This document shows positions 43,274 through 53,269 of a stretch of DNA of 64,000 nt, in pieces. The stretch is taken from the NCBI RefSeq assembly GCF_026191635.1, contig NZ_JAKRRW010000005.1, positions 62,001 to 126,000 of the forward strand. Direction: 5' to 3'. Source of the stretch: Photobacterium obscurum (GTDB taxonomy: Bacteria; Pseudomonadota; Gammaproteobacteria; Enterobacterales; Vibrionaceae). Below the pieces are notes generated by a model. The model was not told the origin of the DNA and ran no database searches. It saw nothing but the letters and a program-made list of their open reading frames with translations. Position 1 is the stretch's first letter, and each line of letters begins with the position of its first letter. The position numbers were made by a program, and so were the translations under genes.

Positions 43274-43536
43274 AATATGGACCTCCAGAAGCAGACTTGG
43301 GCGAACAGCGCTGCTGTTGTTGAATAGCTATCTGGCTCTCTACTGTAACTCAACGTCAAGCAGCGACACGGCAACTGTAATTGCTTAAGTTTAGCCACAG
43401 CCACCTACTTCGCTATCAAAATAGGAAGTAGTAACAAAACACTTCCCGCTTGTTTTACAGCCCGAAAGCTTGCCAACGTCATGATTGCTGATTACCGTAG
43501 CAAGCTACCCCATAGTGTGATGAATACGCGCAAGTT

Positions 43537-44331
43537 ATGAAGACAACCTATCAGCCACTGTTTGATAACAATAATCCTCCCGGAGAAATTTTCTTCGGCC
43601 ACGAAGTCTTTCTTCCCAATACAACAACACCGCGCCACAGCCACCCTTGGGGGCAACTGCAGCTAATTAACGGTGGAATTCTGGAACTCAAAGCCGAGGA
43701 GAAGCGCTTCCTGTCACCGTCTCAGTATGCCGTTTGGGTTCCCGCGGGGGTTGAGCATGAAAGCTATATGCGCCGAAGCCTCAATTATTGCTCAATGAAC
43801 ATCGTCAAGCCGTTGGCTGATGCGCTGCCAAGCTATGCTTGTCTGCTTGAGGTCAGCCCTATCATGGGGGCTATTGTCGGCGACTTGAAAGAAAGGCGAA
43901 TTGCTGTACCCACCTCAGATGAAGATCTCCGGTTGGTAAAAGTGCTGCTCGATCAGGTCGTCAGAGCGAAAGAGCATGATCAGTTTTTACCCAGTAGCGA
44001 CGATAAGCTGCTGAAACCTATTTTGCACGAGCTCGAATACAACCCTACCACCCCGAAAACACTCAAAGACTGGGCCACCCAACTCCACACCACGGAGCGT
44101 ACCCTCGCCCGCCATTGTCAGGACAAGCTGGGAATGAGTTTTACTGAATGGCGACAGCGACGTAAGTTCGTTTACTCCTTACATTTATTACGCAAAGGGG
44201 TTTCGGTAAAGGAAATAGCTCTCACGCTTGGCTACCATCAGGCCTCGCCTTTCATTACCTTATTCAAGCGTCACGCCCAATGTACCCCAGAGCAGTACCG
44301 GCAACGCTTTTATTCGCCATCGGAACGATGA
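43537..44331 (+). CDS. AraC family transcriptional regulator with cupin-like sensor
   Basis: A 264-residue regulator. The N-terminal cupin-like domain (about 10-90) includes PRHSHPWGQLQLINGGILEL and AVWVPAGVEHESYM. The C-terminal double HTH (about 170-262) has KTLKDWATQLHTTERTLAR and SVKEIALTLGYHQASPFITL-like helices, typical of AraC/XylS. It is divergent from the persulfide dioxygenase-like gene by about 260 bp and precedes the DUF3179 gene by 83 bp; either could be its target. Confidence 0.87.
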   Translation: MKTTYQPLFDNNNPPGEIFFGHEVFLPNTTTPRHSHPWGQLQLINGGILELKAEEKRFLSPSQYAVWVPAGVEHESYMRRSLNYCSMNIVKPLADALPSYACLLEVSPIMGAIVGDLKERRIAVPTSDEDLRLVKVLLDQVVRAKEHDQFLPSSDDKLLKPILHELEYNPTTPKTLKDWATQLHTTERTLARHCQDKLGMSFTEWRQRRKFVYSLHLLRKGVSVKEIALTLGYHQASPFITLFKRHAQCTPEQYRQRFYSPSER

Positions 44332-44413
44332 TCAAGAGAAATAAATGCACACTTGATTGAAAGTTCTCCTCCGAGCCACGGTCTTTATACTTGAATGCGC
44401 TATGGGGGATTTA

Positions 44414-45367
44414 ATGAAAATATTGTTAACTCTTTTCTATGGACTTATCTTCACTCTGCCGTTAGGCATGCATGCTGCATCGCTTAACGGCTTCAATCTC
44501 GATCGCCTTACTATTCCCATCGAACAAGTCCTTTCTGGCGGCCCAGGTAGAGATGGGATCCCTGCAATTATCAAGCCCCGTTTTGTCGACGGAAAAGATG
44601 CCGACTTCTTGAAGAAAAACGATGTCGTACTTGGCCTGACCATGGATGGCAAGAGCAAGGCCTATCCGATTAAAATTCTCAACTGGCACGAGATCGTCAA
44701 CGACAGTATTAGTAACCGTAAGTATGTCGTCAGCTATTGCCCACTTTGTGGTTCGGGAATGGCTTTTCTCACCCAGTCAGGCGGAGAGTCGCTTACCTTT
44801 GGGGTATCCGGCCTACTCTATAACTCGGATGTTCTCATGTATGATCATCAAACCGAATCGCTATGGTCACAGATCCGTGGTGAAGCTATCAGCGGCACAG
44901 CCGCAGGCAGAAAGCTTACACAATATCCTCTCACCCTGACTCGATGGAAACAATGGTACTCAGAGCACCCTGACACCCTTGTTCTCTCAACCCGTACCGG
45001 GTTCTACCGCAACTACTCCCAAGATCCCTATGCCGGTTACAGCCGCTCGCCACGCCTGTTCTTCCCAGTCGCCAACAAGGCACCAAGTAGTTATGCAACC
45101 AAGGAAACGGTATTGGGTTACAAAGGAGATCAAGGAACAATTGCATTTCCACTGTCTGAACTACGGAAACATGATCAAGGTGAGTTTAATTACCTGTTTG
45201 AAGGGCAGCAGCTGAGTATTCATTGGGATAGAGAGAACCAGTCTGCCTGGATCACCGACTCAAGCGGTAAACAACTGGCCTCAACCATGCTGTATTGGTT
45301 TGCGTGGTATGCGTTTTACCCGGACACCAAAGTGTTCAAGGCTGAAATGTTCAAAGCTGGTGACTAA
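44414..45367 (+). CDS. DUF3179 secreted protein (second copy)
   Basis: A 317-residue protein with a signal peptide (MKILLTLFYGLIFTLPLGMH) but without the N-terminal membrane helices of the copy at 9936. DUF3179 hallmarks: GLTMDGKSKAYPIKILNWHEIV, SYCPLCGSGMAF (CPLCG, two Cys) and LYNSDVLMYDHQTESLWSQ. Its molecular function is not established. The start at 44414 has GGGGGAT. It follows the AraC gene, possibly in one unit. Confidence 0.85.
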   Translation: MKILLTLFYGLIFTLPLGMHAASLNGFNLDRLTIPIEQVLSGGPGRDGIPAIIKPRFVDGKDADFLKKNDVVLGLTMDGKSKAYPIKILNWHEIVNDSISNRKYVVSYCPLCGSGMAFLTQSGGESLTFGVSGLLYNSDVLMYDHQTESLWSQIRGEAISGTAAGRKLTQYPLTLTRWKQWYSEHPDTLVLSTRTGFYRNYSQDPYAGYSRSPRLFFPVANKAPSSYATKETVLGYKGDQGTIAFPLSELRKHDQGEFNYLFEGQQLSIHWDRENQSAWITDSSGKQLASTMLYWFAWYAFYPDTKVFKAEMFKAGD

Positions 45368-45472
45368 GTCTAACAATCCGATATTACGAAGTGAGATCAA
45401 TCGTTAAAACTGAAGAGTTTTGAATAAGAAGGCTTCCTTGCCCTCTCTAATTACCTAAGAAAATTGGAACAG

Positions 45473-46660
45473 TTAAATTGCGTCTTCTGCCGGCACCAGT
45501 TCATCCTGTAGTTCATCCTGAGCAACAGAAAGCTTGTCAATAAGCAGAGCAATGACACCATCGCCAGTTACATTGCAGGCAGTACCAAAACTATCCTGGG
45601 CCAAGTGAAGCACAATTTGCAAGGCAATCATTTCTTCGGTAAAGCCAAGCATTGAACCCAGCAAGCCGACTGAAGCCATTACTGCTCCACCCGGAGCGCC
45701 CGGTGCTGCAACCATCGTCACCCCCAGCATCGCGATAAACGGCAAAGCTTCGAGCAGGCTAGGTACCGCACCAGCCCCTGTCATAAGGATGACAGCGACA
45801 GCCACACTGGCGATACTGATCACAGAGCCAGACATATGAATATTGGCACACAAAGGGACAACGAAGTTGGAGATAGTATTTGAAACGCCATTGCGTTTGG
45901 TTTGCTGCAAAGTGACCGGAATGGTTGCGGCAGATGACATTGTACCAATGGCTGTTAAATATGCCGGCATCATAGTACGCAGCAGTTTAAGCGGAGATTG
46001 CTGTAGAGCCACACCGGCGGTGACGAACTGAACAGTCAACCAAAACCAGTGCATCGCAATAACTGCAAGCAATACCAAACTGAAAGTATGCAGGGTAGCA
46101 AATACGGTGCCTTTTACGGTCATATCAGCAAATACGCCAGCAATGTAAAATGGCAGTGCAGGAATGATAATTTTATTTAAAAACAACTCAATAATATCGC
46201 GTCCTTGATCGCTGAATTTTTTCAATTGCTCTGCGCCTGTACTGGAGATCCCCAGGCCGAACATAAAGGCTATCGTCAGGGCCGTCATAATGTTCATTAC
46301 TGGTGGAATTTTAAGCTCAAGGAATGGCGCGAGAATAGTCTTCGCCTCCGGTATTTCTCCGGCTCCACTAAGCAAAGCAGGGAATAAACTCTCAGCAACG
46401 GTAAACGCAAAAATACCGGCCCCCAACGTGGACAAGTAGGCCAAACCTACGGTTTTCCCCAGTAACTTCCCTGAATTTTTAGGCAGGTTTGCAATGCCAC
46501 TAGTGACATAAAATAGTATTAACAAAGGAATGGTAAACTTGATCAATTGGCTAATAAATACCTTTGCGGTAATCAGGCCCCTAATTAAGATATCCGGGGA
46601 AAACATCCCCAGCAGGATACCTACAACGATTCCACACAGTAGCTTTATAATTAACTTCAT
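45473..46660 (-). CDS. Dicarboxylate/amino acid:cation symporter (DAACS family)
   Basis: A 395-residue transporter with about eight membrane helices and the two re-entrant loops. Family marks are MSSAATIPVTLQQTK (serine-rich HP1), NIHMSGSVISI (helix 7) and GAPGGAVMASVGLLGSM (HP2). It moves glutamate-, aspartate- or dicarboxylate-like substrates with Na+ or H+. Length is slightly short but complete. AGGTCA precedes the ATG. It stands alone. Confidence 0.88.
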   Translation of the reverse strand: MKLIIKLLCGIVVGILLGMFSPDILIRGLITAKVFISQLIKFTIPLLILFYVTSGIANLPKNSGKLLGKTVGLAYLSTLGAGIFAFTVAESLFPALLSGAGEIPEAKTILAPFLELKIPPVMNIMTALTIAFMFGLGISSTGAEQLKKFSDQGRDIIELFLNKIIIPALPFYIAGVFADMTVKGTVFATLHTFSLVLLAVIAMHWFWLTVQFVTAGVALQQSPLKLLRTMMPAYLTAIGTMSSAATIPVTLQQTKRNGVSNTISNFVVPLCANIHMSGSVISIASVAVAVILMTGAGAVPSLLEALPFIAMLGVTMVAAPGAPGGAVMASVGLLGSMLGFTEEMIALQIVLHLAQDSFGTACNVTGDGVIALLIDKLSVAQDELQDELVPAEDAI

Positions 46661-47408
46661 TATATTGACCTATAACTTTTAGCTTAATTTCACAAAGTGA
46701 CAAATAAAAACGTTAACAAGCCTCCCCTGTCCTCTCTTTGTGTTACGGACAAGTAAGGGCAAGCAAATTGCAAAATTGTTCGCGTTAATTTATTTAATTA
46801 TTAATAACGAATTAACTGAGTGGTTGATGGGTCACACATCCAAATGTCGAAAATCAAACACACCTCCACCACAACAATTTCGTTACACGTATAACATTTA
46901 ACGCCAAAACACAGAATGATTTACTGTGTGTTCATATTCAAATAAGACAGCATTTTCGTCGGCTGCCGATAAAAGCTTTGCAAAAATAGACACTCAACAA
47001 ATGAAAGCAATAAAAAAGCTTAATTACATAAAAAATAGCAATCACAACTGAATAATATTTAATAAACTCCCTTTATCATGGGATATTTTGAATATTCTTC
47101 ACCTCCAGATGATTTATCGAACAATAATAGGCATAGCGTTCCTTCGGAGCTAAATTATGACAATGTGGCACCGACTTATGCTATTAGTTACTTATTTGCT
47201 TGTAACATTTATTCGCTAATAACTGTGAAAACATGCCCGAATCAACTACTGCAGCCTGTGTGAAAGGCAAGCTCAAGCAGAAGTAAGGCGCATTTATATA
47301 GCCAAATATCCCCAAACGACCACACCCACTGACAGTCATTTTTGGAGTTAAATGTGATCGCTCACTCATTAGAGCAATTACTCATGTAAAAGGTCATTTT
47401 TTAGCCTA
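46661..47408. other. Long intergenic region
   Basis: About 750 bp, AT-rich, between divergent genes. Short frames on both strands look fortuitous (no ribosome site, no domain). It should contain the symporter promoter; no riboswitch or RNA gene was recognised. Confidence 0.4.
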
Positions 47409-47428
47409 ATGTTAACCTTGATTAACAT
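47409..47428. promoter_or_regulatory. Inverted repeat before the acyl-CoA dehydrogenase gene
   Basis: ATGTTAA, CCTTGA, TTAACAT: perfect 7-bp arms 58-77 bp upstream of the start; a candidate repressor site. Confidence 0.4.
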
Positions 47429-47433
47429 GTTGT

Positions 47434-47445
47434 AACGTTAACGTT
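47434..47445. promoter_or_regulatory. Palindrome AACGTTAACGTT before the acyl-CoA dehydrogenase gene
   Basis: A perfect 12-bp palindrome 40 bp upstream of the start and 5 bp after the previous inverted repeat. Either may bind a lipid-responsive regulator. Confidence 0.35.
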
Positions 47446-47485
47446 TTTAGGGCGCGATTTCTTAACGGCTATTGGGAGAGTTCCA

Positions 47486-49261
47486 ATGAAAATGTTAAAC
47501 CTGCCAAAAAATTTCTTATTCAAAAAGCAACCGGTTCTTCGTCACTCCACGGCTTTGACGAAGGGGGTATTACTTAATCCAACAGCCGACAATTACGAGC
47601 AGTTGGACGAAACCTCAAGAAGGTTAATCAAAAACACTGTTGCCTTCTTTGAGCTACGGGGAAAAGCCAAGCTTAAAGAAGATGATCATGAAAGGCTTTG
47701 GTACGCCGATTTTTTGGAATTTGTGAAAAAAGAACAGCTCTTCTCAACCTTCCTGACTCCTGATGCTTACGGCGATAAAGAGGCCCGATGGGATACATTT
47801 CGCAACTGCGCCCTCAACGAAATACTTGGCTTTTACGGACTTGCTCACTGGTATACCTGGCAGGTTAGCATTTTGGGCCTGGGACCAATCTGGATCAGTG
47901 ACAATGAGACAGTCAAACAAAGAACAGTTAAACTGCTGAAAGAGGGAGGGATCTTCGCATTTGGCCTGTCAGAGAAAGAACATGGTGCTGATATCTACGC
48001 CAGTGACATGCATCTGACACCGCAAGAAGATGGCACTTACCGGGCTAACGGCAGCAAATACTACATTGGTAATGGCAATAAAGCCGCGCTGGTTTCCACT
48101 TTCGGTAAGTTAACAGATACCGACGAATACGTGTTCTTCGTGGTGGACTCTCAACATGAAAACTACGAGTTAGTCCAAAATGTTGTCAATTCGCAAAACT
48201 ATGTGTCTGAGTACCGCCTCAATGACTACCCTATCCGCGAAGAAGACATTCTGGCCAAAGGACAGGATGCCTGGGATATGGCACTCAATACCGTTAATAT
48301 TGGTAAGTTCAACCTTGGCTGGGCATCCATCGGCATCTGCACCCACTCCTTCTATGAAGCCATTAATCATGCCTCCCAACGCCGCCTGTTTGACCACTAT
48401 GTAACAGATTTTGTTCATATCAAGTTATTGTTTACCGAGGCCTATGCCCGTCTTACCGCAATGAAGCTGTTTGCCCAGCGTGCAACCGACTATATGCGTG
48501 TAGCAGGACCTGACGACCGGCGCTACCTGTTATTCACCCCCATGGTAAAGATGAAAGTAACCACCCAGGGCGAAGAGGTTATGAACCTGCTATGGGATGT
48601 AATAGCAGCCAAAGGGTTTGAAAAAAACATGTACTTCGAGATGGCAGTCAGGGATATTCGCGCCTTGCCGAAGCTGGAAGGTACAGTGCACGTCAATATG
48701 GCGCTGATACTGAAGTTTATGGGTAACTACTTCTTTAAACCAGGCAAGTTCCCGGAAGTCTCGCAGATGGATCAGGCAACCAATGATGACTTTTTGTTTA
48801 ATCAAGGCGCAACCAAAGGGCTTGGCAAAACTCAGTTCCATGACTATCGCGAGGTCTATGGAAAAGTCGCTCTCCCCAACGTTAACCTATTCAAAAAACA
48901 GATCCGTCTACTGAAGATCCTTTTGCTATTGGGTAAGCCCAGCAAAGAGCAGACGAAAGACTTTGATTTTCTGTTGAATTTAGGCGAGCTATTCACGTTG
49001 GTGGTGTACGGACAGCTAATTTTGGAAAAAGCCCAGATGATGGATCTCGATGATGATATGGTTGAACAGATCTTTGACTTTATTATCCGGGACTTCTCAA
49101 AGTTCGCCCTGCAGCTTGGCGCAAAATCTAGCGCAACACTGGTTCAGCAAAAAATCTGTGATCGAATGATCAAACGCCCGACGGTGGACGATGAGCGCTA
49201 TCAGCGCGTGTTAGATAACTATGTGTATGTCACTAAAGACCAATATGAAATGAATCCATGA
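47486..49261 (+). CDS. Acyl-CoA dehydrogenase
   Basis: A 591-residue flavoprotein of the ACAD family, longer than the usual 380-400 residues, as in FadE-like long forms. Family stretches include FAFGLSEKEHGADIYASDM (flavin/CoA site), GSKYYIGNGNKAAL and a C-terminal helical region (AAKGFEKNMYFEMAVRDIRAL). It catalyses alpha,beta-dehydrogenation of acyl-CoA in beta-oxidation. GGGAGAG precedes the ATG. Two palindromes upstream suggest regulated expression. Chain-length preference cannot be told. Confidence 0.88.
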   Translation: MKMLNLPKNFLFKKQPVLRHSTALTKGVLLNPTADNYEQLDETSRRLIKNTVAFFELRGKAKLKEDDHERLWYADFLEFVKKEQLFSTFLTPDAYGDKEARWDTFRNCALNEILGFYGLAHWYTWQVSILGLGPIWISDNETVKQRTVKLLKEGGIFAFGLSEKEHGADIYASDMHLTPQEDGTYRANGSKYYIGNGNKAALVSTFGKLTDTDEYVFFVVDSQHENYELVQNVVNSQNYVSEYRLNDYPIREEDILAKGQDAWDMALNTVNIGKFNLGWASIGICTHSFYEAINHASQRRLFDHYVTDFVHIKLLFTEAYARLTAMKLFAQRATDYMRVAGPDDRRYLLFTPMVKMKVTTQGEEVMNLLWDVIAAKGFEKNMYFEMAVRDIRALPKLEGTVHVNMALILKFMGNYFFKPGKFPEVSQMDQATNDDFLFNQGATKGLGKTQFHDYREVYGKVALPNVNLFKKQIRLLKILLLLGKPSKEQTKDFDFLLNLGELFTLVVYGQLILEKAQMMDLDDDMVEQIFDFIIRDFSKFALQLGAKSSATLVQQKICDRMIKRPTVDDERYQRVLDNYVYVTKDQYEMNP

Positions 49262-49291
49262 CCGTTTCAAGATTCTCAAAATAATATGGCG

Positions 49292-49321
49292 AATAACAGC
49301 CCGTACTGACGGGCTGTTATT
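49292..49321. terminator. Bidirectional terminator between convergent genes
   Basis: AATAACAGCCCGT, loop ACTG region, ACGGGCTGTTATT: 13-bp perfect stem with T/A-rich flanks. Confidence 0.85.
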
Positions 49322-49345
49322 CCTTTGATGAATAAATCACCAATA

Positions 49346-49921
49346 TCACTTTCTCGGATCAAACAAGCGCACGTCGGTTTGTTTCTCGTAGCCAACACCG
49401 TCTGGGTATGAAACTAACTCGAGTTGCATTCCCCATGGAGAAAGAAAATAGACCCAGCTTATCCCTGCATTCGGACCCGATGTCATAACGGTGGGCTCGC
49501 CAAGTACTTTCAAGTTCTGTGATTTAAGATAGCTCACGGCAGCATTGATATCGTCGACATAGAATCCGATGTGATGCCCACCGACATCCGAGTTTTTAGG
49601 CCCCGTTTTCTGTTGCTCAATTGGCCCGCTATATTCAAAAATTTCCAAATTAGAGCCTCGGCCACAGGAAAGCATTGCCAGTTGAGGGATTTCGGCTCGA
49701 GGGTCAACATTAAGGTGCTTTTCCATCCAGTCAGAGTCAGACTTGAACGGACCTACTCGATAGGCTGTTTCACAGCCAATTACCTCTTCAAAAAACGTGA
49801 CTGCTTTACTGAGGTTGGGAACCGTGAAGCCGATATGATCGGGGCCTTGCAAACCTGGTATCGCAGCCCATAGCGGCATCGCGACAATGCCGGCCAAAAC
49901 TATCATCAATCGTTTAATCAT
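49346..49921 (-). CDS. Secreted VOC (glyoxalase/dioxygenase superfamily) protein
   Basis: A 191-residue protein with a signal peptide (MIKRLMIVLAGIVAMPLWAA). The VOC domain (about 27-170) includes GPDHIGFTVPNLSKAVTFFEEVIG, NSDVGGHHIGFYVDDINAAV and WGMQLELVSYP; two His (DHIG, HHIG) and the final Glu are the usual metal ligands. VOC proteins are rarely exported, which is notable. AGGAATA precedes the ATG. The substrate is unknown. Confidence 0.82.
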   Translation of the reverse strand: MIKRLMIVLAGIVAMPLWAAIPGLQGPDHIGFTVPNLSKAVTFFEEVIGCETAYRVGPFKSDSDWMEKHLNVDPRAEIPQLAMLSCGRGSNLEIFEYSGPIEQQKTGPKNSDVGGHHIGFYVDDINAAVSYLKSQNLKVLGEPTVMTSGPNAGISWVYFLSPWGMQLELVSYPDGVGYEKQTDVRLFDPRK

Positions 49922-50295
49922 GCTGGTATTCCTATTGAATTAAATGAATACGGTTGCTCCCTCCGAAATCAAATCCGAACAAAATCACCGCTCAATACAT
50001 AAAGTAAAATATAGGACTAGTGGCAAAGGAATATAAGCCACGAAAAACGAATACCACTCATTCGATATTGGAATAGAGGTAGTGCAAAGAAAAGGGACGG
50101 GTGCAGGTGCTTGATATTTCCAACGGCCCTTTCGCCCGGCCTGAATTGGGGGTATTGCTTTCGGGGCTGGCATTTATCCGCAAACCGGAAAATGACTACC
50201 CGATCAGGGGGACTTACGAGTAACACGGGTATTGTCGTGAGTGATCCTAACAATTACGATCACTCACCTTCCTATACAAAGCGTCTCGAAAACTT
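49922..50295. other. Intergenic region
   Basis: About 370 bp with no convincing gene; a 62-codon minus frame at 49985-50173 lacks a ribosome site and any motif. Confidence 0.35.
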
Positions 50296-50856
50296 TTATG
50301 CTTTGGTGCCAATCTCTCTTATCGGTTTCGCTGGAGAGCCGACACACACAGTATTGGACGGCAGATCCTTGGCGACCACACTACCGGCACCGACCACCAC
50401 GTTATCTCCGATAGTAACCCCCGGACATACCGTGACATTGGCACCAAACCACACATCGTTACCAATGGTGATCGCCTTGGCAAACTCCTCACCAGATGCG
50501 CGTTCAACGGGATCCAGAGGATGCCCGGCCGTCGCAATGACCACCCCAGGCGCAAGCAGGCAATTGTCACCAATATTGACAGGTGCACAATCTAGAATCG
50601 TACAACCATGGTTTGCATAGAAGCCTTTACCCGCCTTAATGTTATAGCCGTAGTCACAATTGAATGGTGATTCTAAACAGGCATCGCTCTCCTGCCCCAA
50701 CAGCTCGCTAATGAGTGCCTTGCGCTCTTGTGATTGACTAGGACTTAAATGATTAATTCTAAAACACAGCTCTTTGGCTTTCTGGCGTTCTTCAAGCAGC
50801 TCGGCATCCCACGCCTGATACAGCTTGCCTGATAGCATCTTTTCTTTTTCTGTCAT
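50296..50856 (-). CDS. Sugar O-acetyltransferase (Maa/NodL-like)
   Basis: A 186-residue left-handed beta-helix acetyltransferase. The N-terminal Maa domain includes EKEKMLSGKLYQAWDAEL and QESDACLESPFNCDYG. The hexapeptide repeats run through NIGDNCLLAPGVVIATAG, NDVWFGANVTVCPGVTIGDN and AGSVVAKDLPSNTV; His in TAGHP is the catalytic candidate. It acetylates a sugar hydroxyl using acetyl-CoA. GGAAG precedes the ATG. A related gene is at 54002. Confidence 0.9.
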   Translation of the reverse strand: MTEKEKMLSGKLYQAWDAELLEERQKAKELCFRINHLSPSQSQERKALISELLGQESDACLESPFNCDYGYNIKAGKGFYANHGCTILDCAPVNIGDNCLLAPGVVIATAGHPLDPVERASGEEFAKAITIGNDVWFGANVTVCPGVTIGDNVVVGAGSVVAKDLPSNTVCVGSPAKPIREIGTKA

Positions 50857-51074
50857 GTTGCTTCCGTATTTCCAATATCAAACTGCCGATATTATGAAGA
50901 TCATGCCATGCTCATAGGCAGAGAAATACATATTCAGCCTCAAAAAATATTCACCGGATCACACTCGGTGAGAGCAAGGCTGAAACGGAAAAAAACACCC
51001 AATCACCCAAACAATACATTGCCCCCAACCACCCCATTATAAATACGCACCAACACTCACACTCAACATCAGAC

Positions 51075-51971
51075 TTACGACTTCACAAATTCGCCTTTGA
51101 GCCAGTTACGCAACGTCAGCACACTTTCTAGTTTTAATTTGTCCGCAGTACAGACAAAATAGAATTCTTGGTAGGGATTGAGCACAGCCTTACCAACTTG
51201 TACCAACATGCCATGCTTAATGTCATCCTTAACAAACTGCTTATGGGTGATCAATACTCCCAATCGGCGGATCGTAGCCTGTACTGCCTGAATGGAGGCC
51301 GTGAAAGTTAAATTTTTCTGCTGACTGGGCACCGTCATTTGGTTGGCCTGGCACCAAACATGCCAGTCATTTTTACGCCGCGGGTTCGTTGCAAAAATTG
51401 CCGGATACTTCGCCAGCAATTGCTCAGGCATGGTGTCCCCATCGCTTTCCAATAGGGAGGGACTGCATACCATGATCAGTTCATCATCACCGAGTTTTTC
51501 GCAATAATAATCCTGCCATTCGTCCGGCTTACCGTGAAGCAGCGCAACATCAACCCCTTCGCGATCGAGGTCAAATGTCTGGATTAAGTTGGAAATACGG
51601 ATATCGATATGGGGAGCCTGCTGCTGAAAATCTGATACCCGAGGGATCCACCAATGCAGCGCCAGAGAGTTAACCATGTTTAACGTCAGGCGGTTACCCT
51701 GCCCCTCCCGTACCAGCGATTCGCTGGCTTCAACGATCTGGGTCAGTGCCGGAGCGACTTTGCGATAATACTTTCGCCCTTCATGGTTAAGCTCGACTCG
51801 GCGGCCGACACGTCGAAACAACGGCAGGTTCAGCTGCCCCTCCAGTGCCTTAATCGCCTGACTGACAGCCGAATGACTGACACTTAATACATCGGCTGCT
51901 TCAGTCATGCTACCGGTCTCGGCCACGGCGACAAAAGCATATATTGACTTGAGTGGGATCAGCTTTCTCAT
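51075..51971 (-). CDS. LysR family regulator (GcvA-like) divergent to an EamA transporter
   Basis: A 298-residue LysR protein. HTH: AFVAVAETGSMTEAADVLS and SHSAVSQAIKALEGQLN, then FRRVGRRVELN; effector domain about 90-295. It is divergent from the EamA transporter at 52124, 152 bp apart, so it likely controls that gene. The inducer is unknown. Confidence 0.9.
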   Translation of the reverse strand: MRKLIPLKSIYAFVAVAETGSMTEAADVLSVSHSAVSQAIKALEGQLNLPLFRRVGRRVELNHEGRKYYRKVAPALTQIVEASESLVREGQGNRLTLNMVNSLALHWWIPRVSDFQQQAPHIDIRISNLIQTFDLDREGVDVALLHGKPDEWQDYYCEKLGDDELIMVCSPSLLESDGDTMPEQLLAKYPAIFATNPRRKNDWHVWCQANQMTVPSQQKNLTFTASIQAVQATIRRLGVLITHKQFVKDDIKHGMLVQVGKAVLNPYQEFYFVCTADKLKLESVLTLRNWLKGEFVKS

Positions 51972-52123
51972 CTGTAAGTTTATCTAACAGTTTTAGTTAA
52001 TATTATTCGCTTTTTTACCAACTGCAAGCTTACTAGAATTTATATATACCCAAGCCAGCAACGTTGGAGCGACACCAATAGCACTCCATCATGGGTAATG
52101 TCTTATTCTACTGGAGGACCTCG

Positions 52124-53047
52124 ATGACCACTGATTTGCGCCCCGTTCTCTTCATGCTTGTATCTACACTCTGCCTGTCACTGAACGGCCTGATAGCTAA
52201 ATTACTTAGCGATAGTTTCAGTACTGAAGTGCTGGGGTTGCTACGCTTTCTCCTCCCTGCCTTACTTATGTTGGCAATACTGAAAGTCACACGGTGGACC
52301 GTACCCGATAGGAAAGACTGGCCTACCATTTTCGTCCGCTCGATTTGTGTGGTCGGCAGCCAGATGTGCTTCTTGATTGCTTTAGATCGCCTTTCCTTGG
52401 TCGAAAGCGTGGTGCTATTCAGCACTGGTCCCCTATTTATCCCTTTGTTAGAAAAACTGTTACTAAAAACCTGTATTCAGCCCCTTACACTATTCAACCT
52501 CGCGCTGACATTTGCTGGCGTGCTGATCCAGGCGGGTAACTCAGGCGGCATGGTAATTCGTCCTGAACTATTAATTGGTCTGGCTGCTGGGTTGTTCAAC
52601 GCTTGCTCTCAAGTGACATTATTTAAGGGCAGCAAAAGCAATCTACCAGCAGCTGCTTTGAATGGTTGGTGTTTCCTGATTGCGGCCCTGATTATCTCAC
52701 CACTGGCATTAAGCAATATCACCAATCAAGGCTACGTTATCAGCTATACCGAATCATCCAGTCAGCCAGCCTTTATCTTGCCTCTGGTTGTTTTCTTAAC
52801 CGTCAGTATTGTCAGTACCCAAATGTGCCGCGCCAAAGCATATCGGCTTGCCGACTCGGGCTCACAACTCGCCCCCCTTATTTTTACCAACCTAATATTT
52901 GCAGTGGCCTGGCAGATTTGCTTTTTTGACCACCAATTAGAATGGAACACAATAGTAGGCATTGGCTTAATTGTCTTAGCCACTCTATGCAACACCTTTA
53001 TTCCCAAATGGTTACCAATATCGAAGAACGTAAAAGCTTATCGATAA
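52124..53047 (+). CDS. EamA/DMT family transporter (fourth copy)
   Basis: A 307-residue, ten-helix membrane protein with two EamA repeats. It opens STLCLSLNGLIAKLLSD; VGSQMCFLIALDRLSLVESV and LFNACSQVTLFKGSK follow. The start at 52124 has GGAGG; an upstream ATG at 52091 is less likely. It is paired with the divergent LysR regulator, typical of a metabolite exporter. The substrate is unknown. Confidence 0.9.
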   Translation: MTTDLRPVLFMLVSTLCLSLNGLIAKLLSDSFSTEVLGLLRFLLPALLMLAILKVTRWTVPDRKDWPTIFVRSICVVGSQMCFLIALDRLSLVESVVLFSTGPLFIPLLEKLLLKTCIQPLTLFNLALTFAGVLIQAGNSGGMVIRPELLIGLAAGLFNACSQVTLFKGSKSNLPAAALNGWCFLIAALIISPLALSNITNQGYVISYTESSSQPAFILPLVVFLTVSIVSTQMCRAKAYRLADSGSQLAPLIFTNLIFAVAWQICFFDHQLEWNTIVGIGLIVLATLCNTFIPKWLPISKNVKAYR

Positions 53048-53269
53048 ATTGATAATACTGAATTATCAATGGGATATACCAGAAAACCTCAGCACAGAAA
53101 GTAATACACCAAAGCATAATAATTCATACACGACATCACCAACTTCACACTACCCCCTATAGGCACCTGTATTGATATGCAATTTTGGAACGAATATCAC
53201 ATACTGACATACACACTAATGGATAATAGCAGCAAAAATCATATGAATAACAAATCAATAGGGATATTT

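Noticed and set aside
47078..47263. 61-codon ORF in the gap before acyl-CoA dehydrogenase
   Set aside because: No ribosome site, no domain, low-complexity start; probably chance.
49985..50173. 62-codon leftward ORF between the VOC and acetyltransferase genes
   Set aside because: No start signal or recognisable motif.
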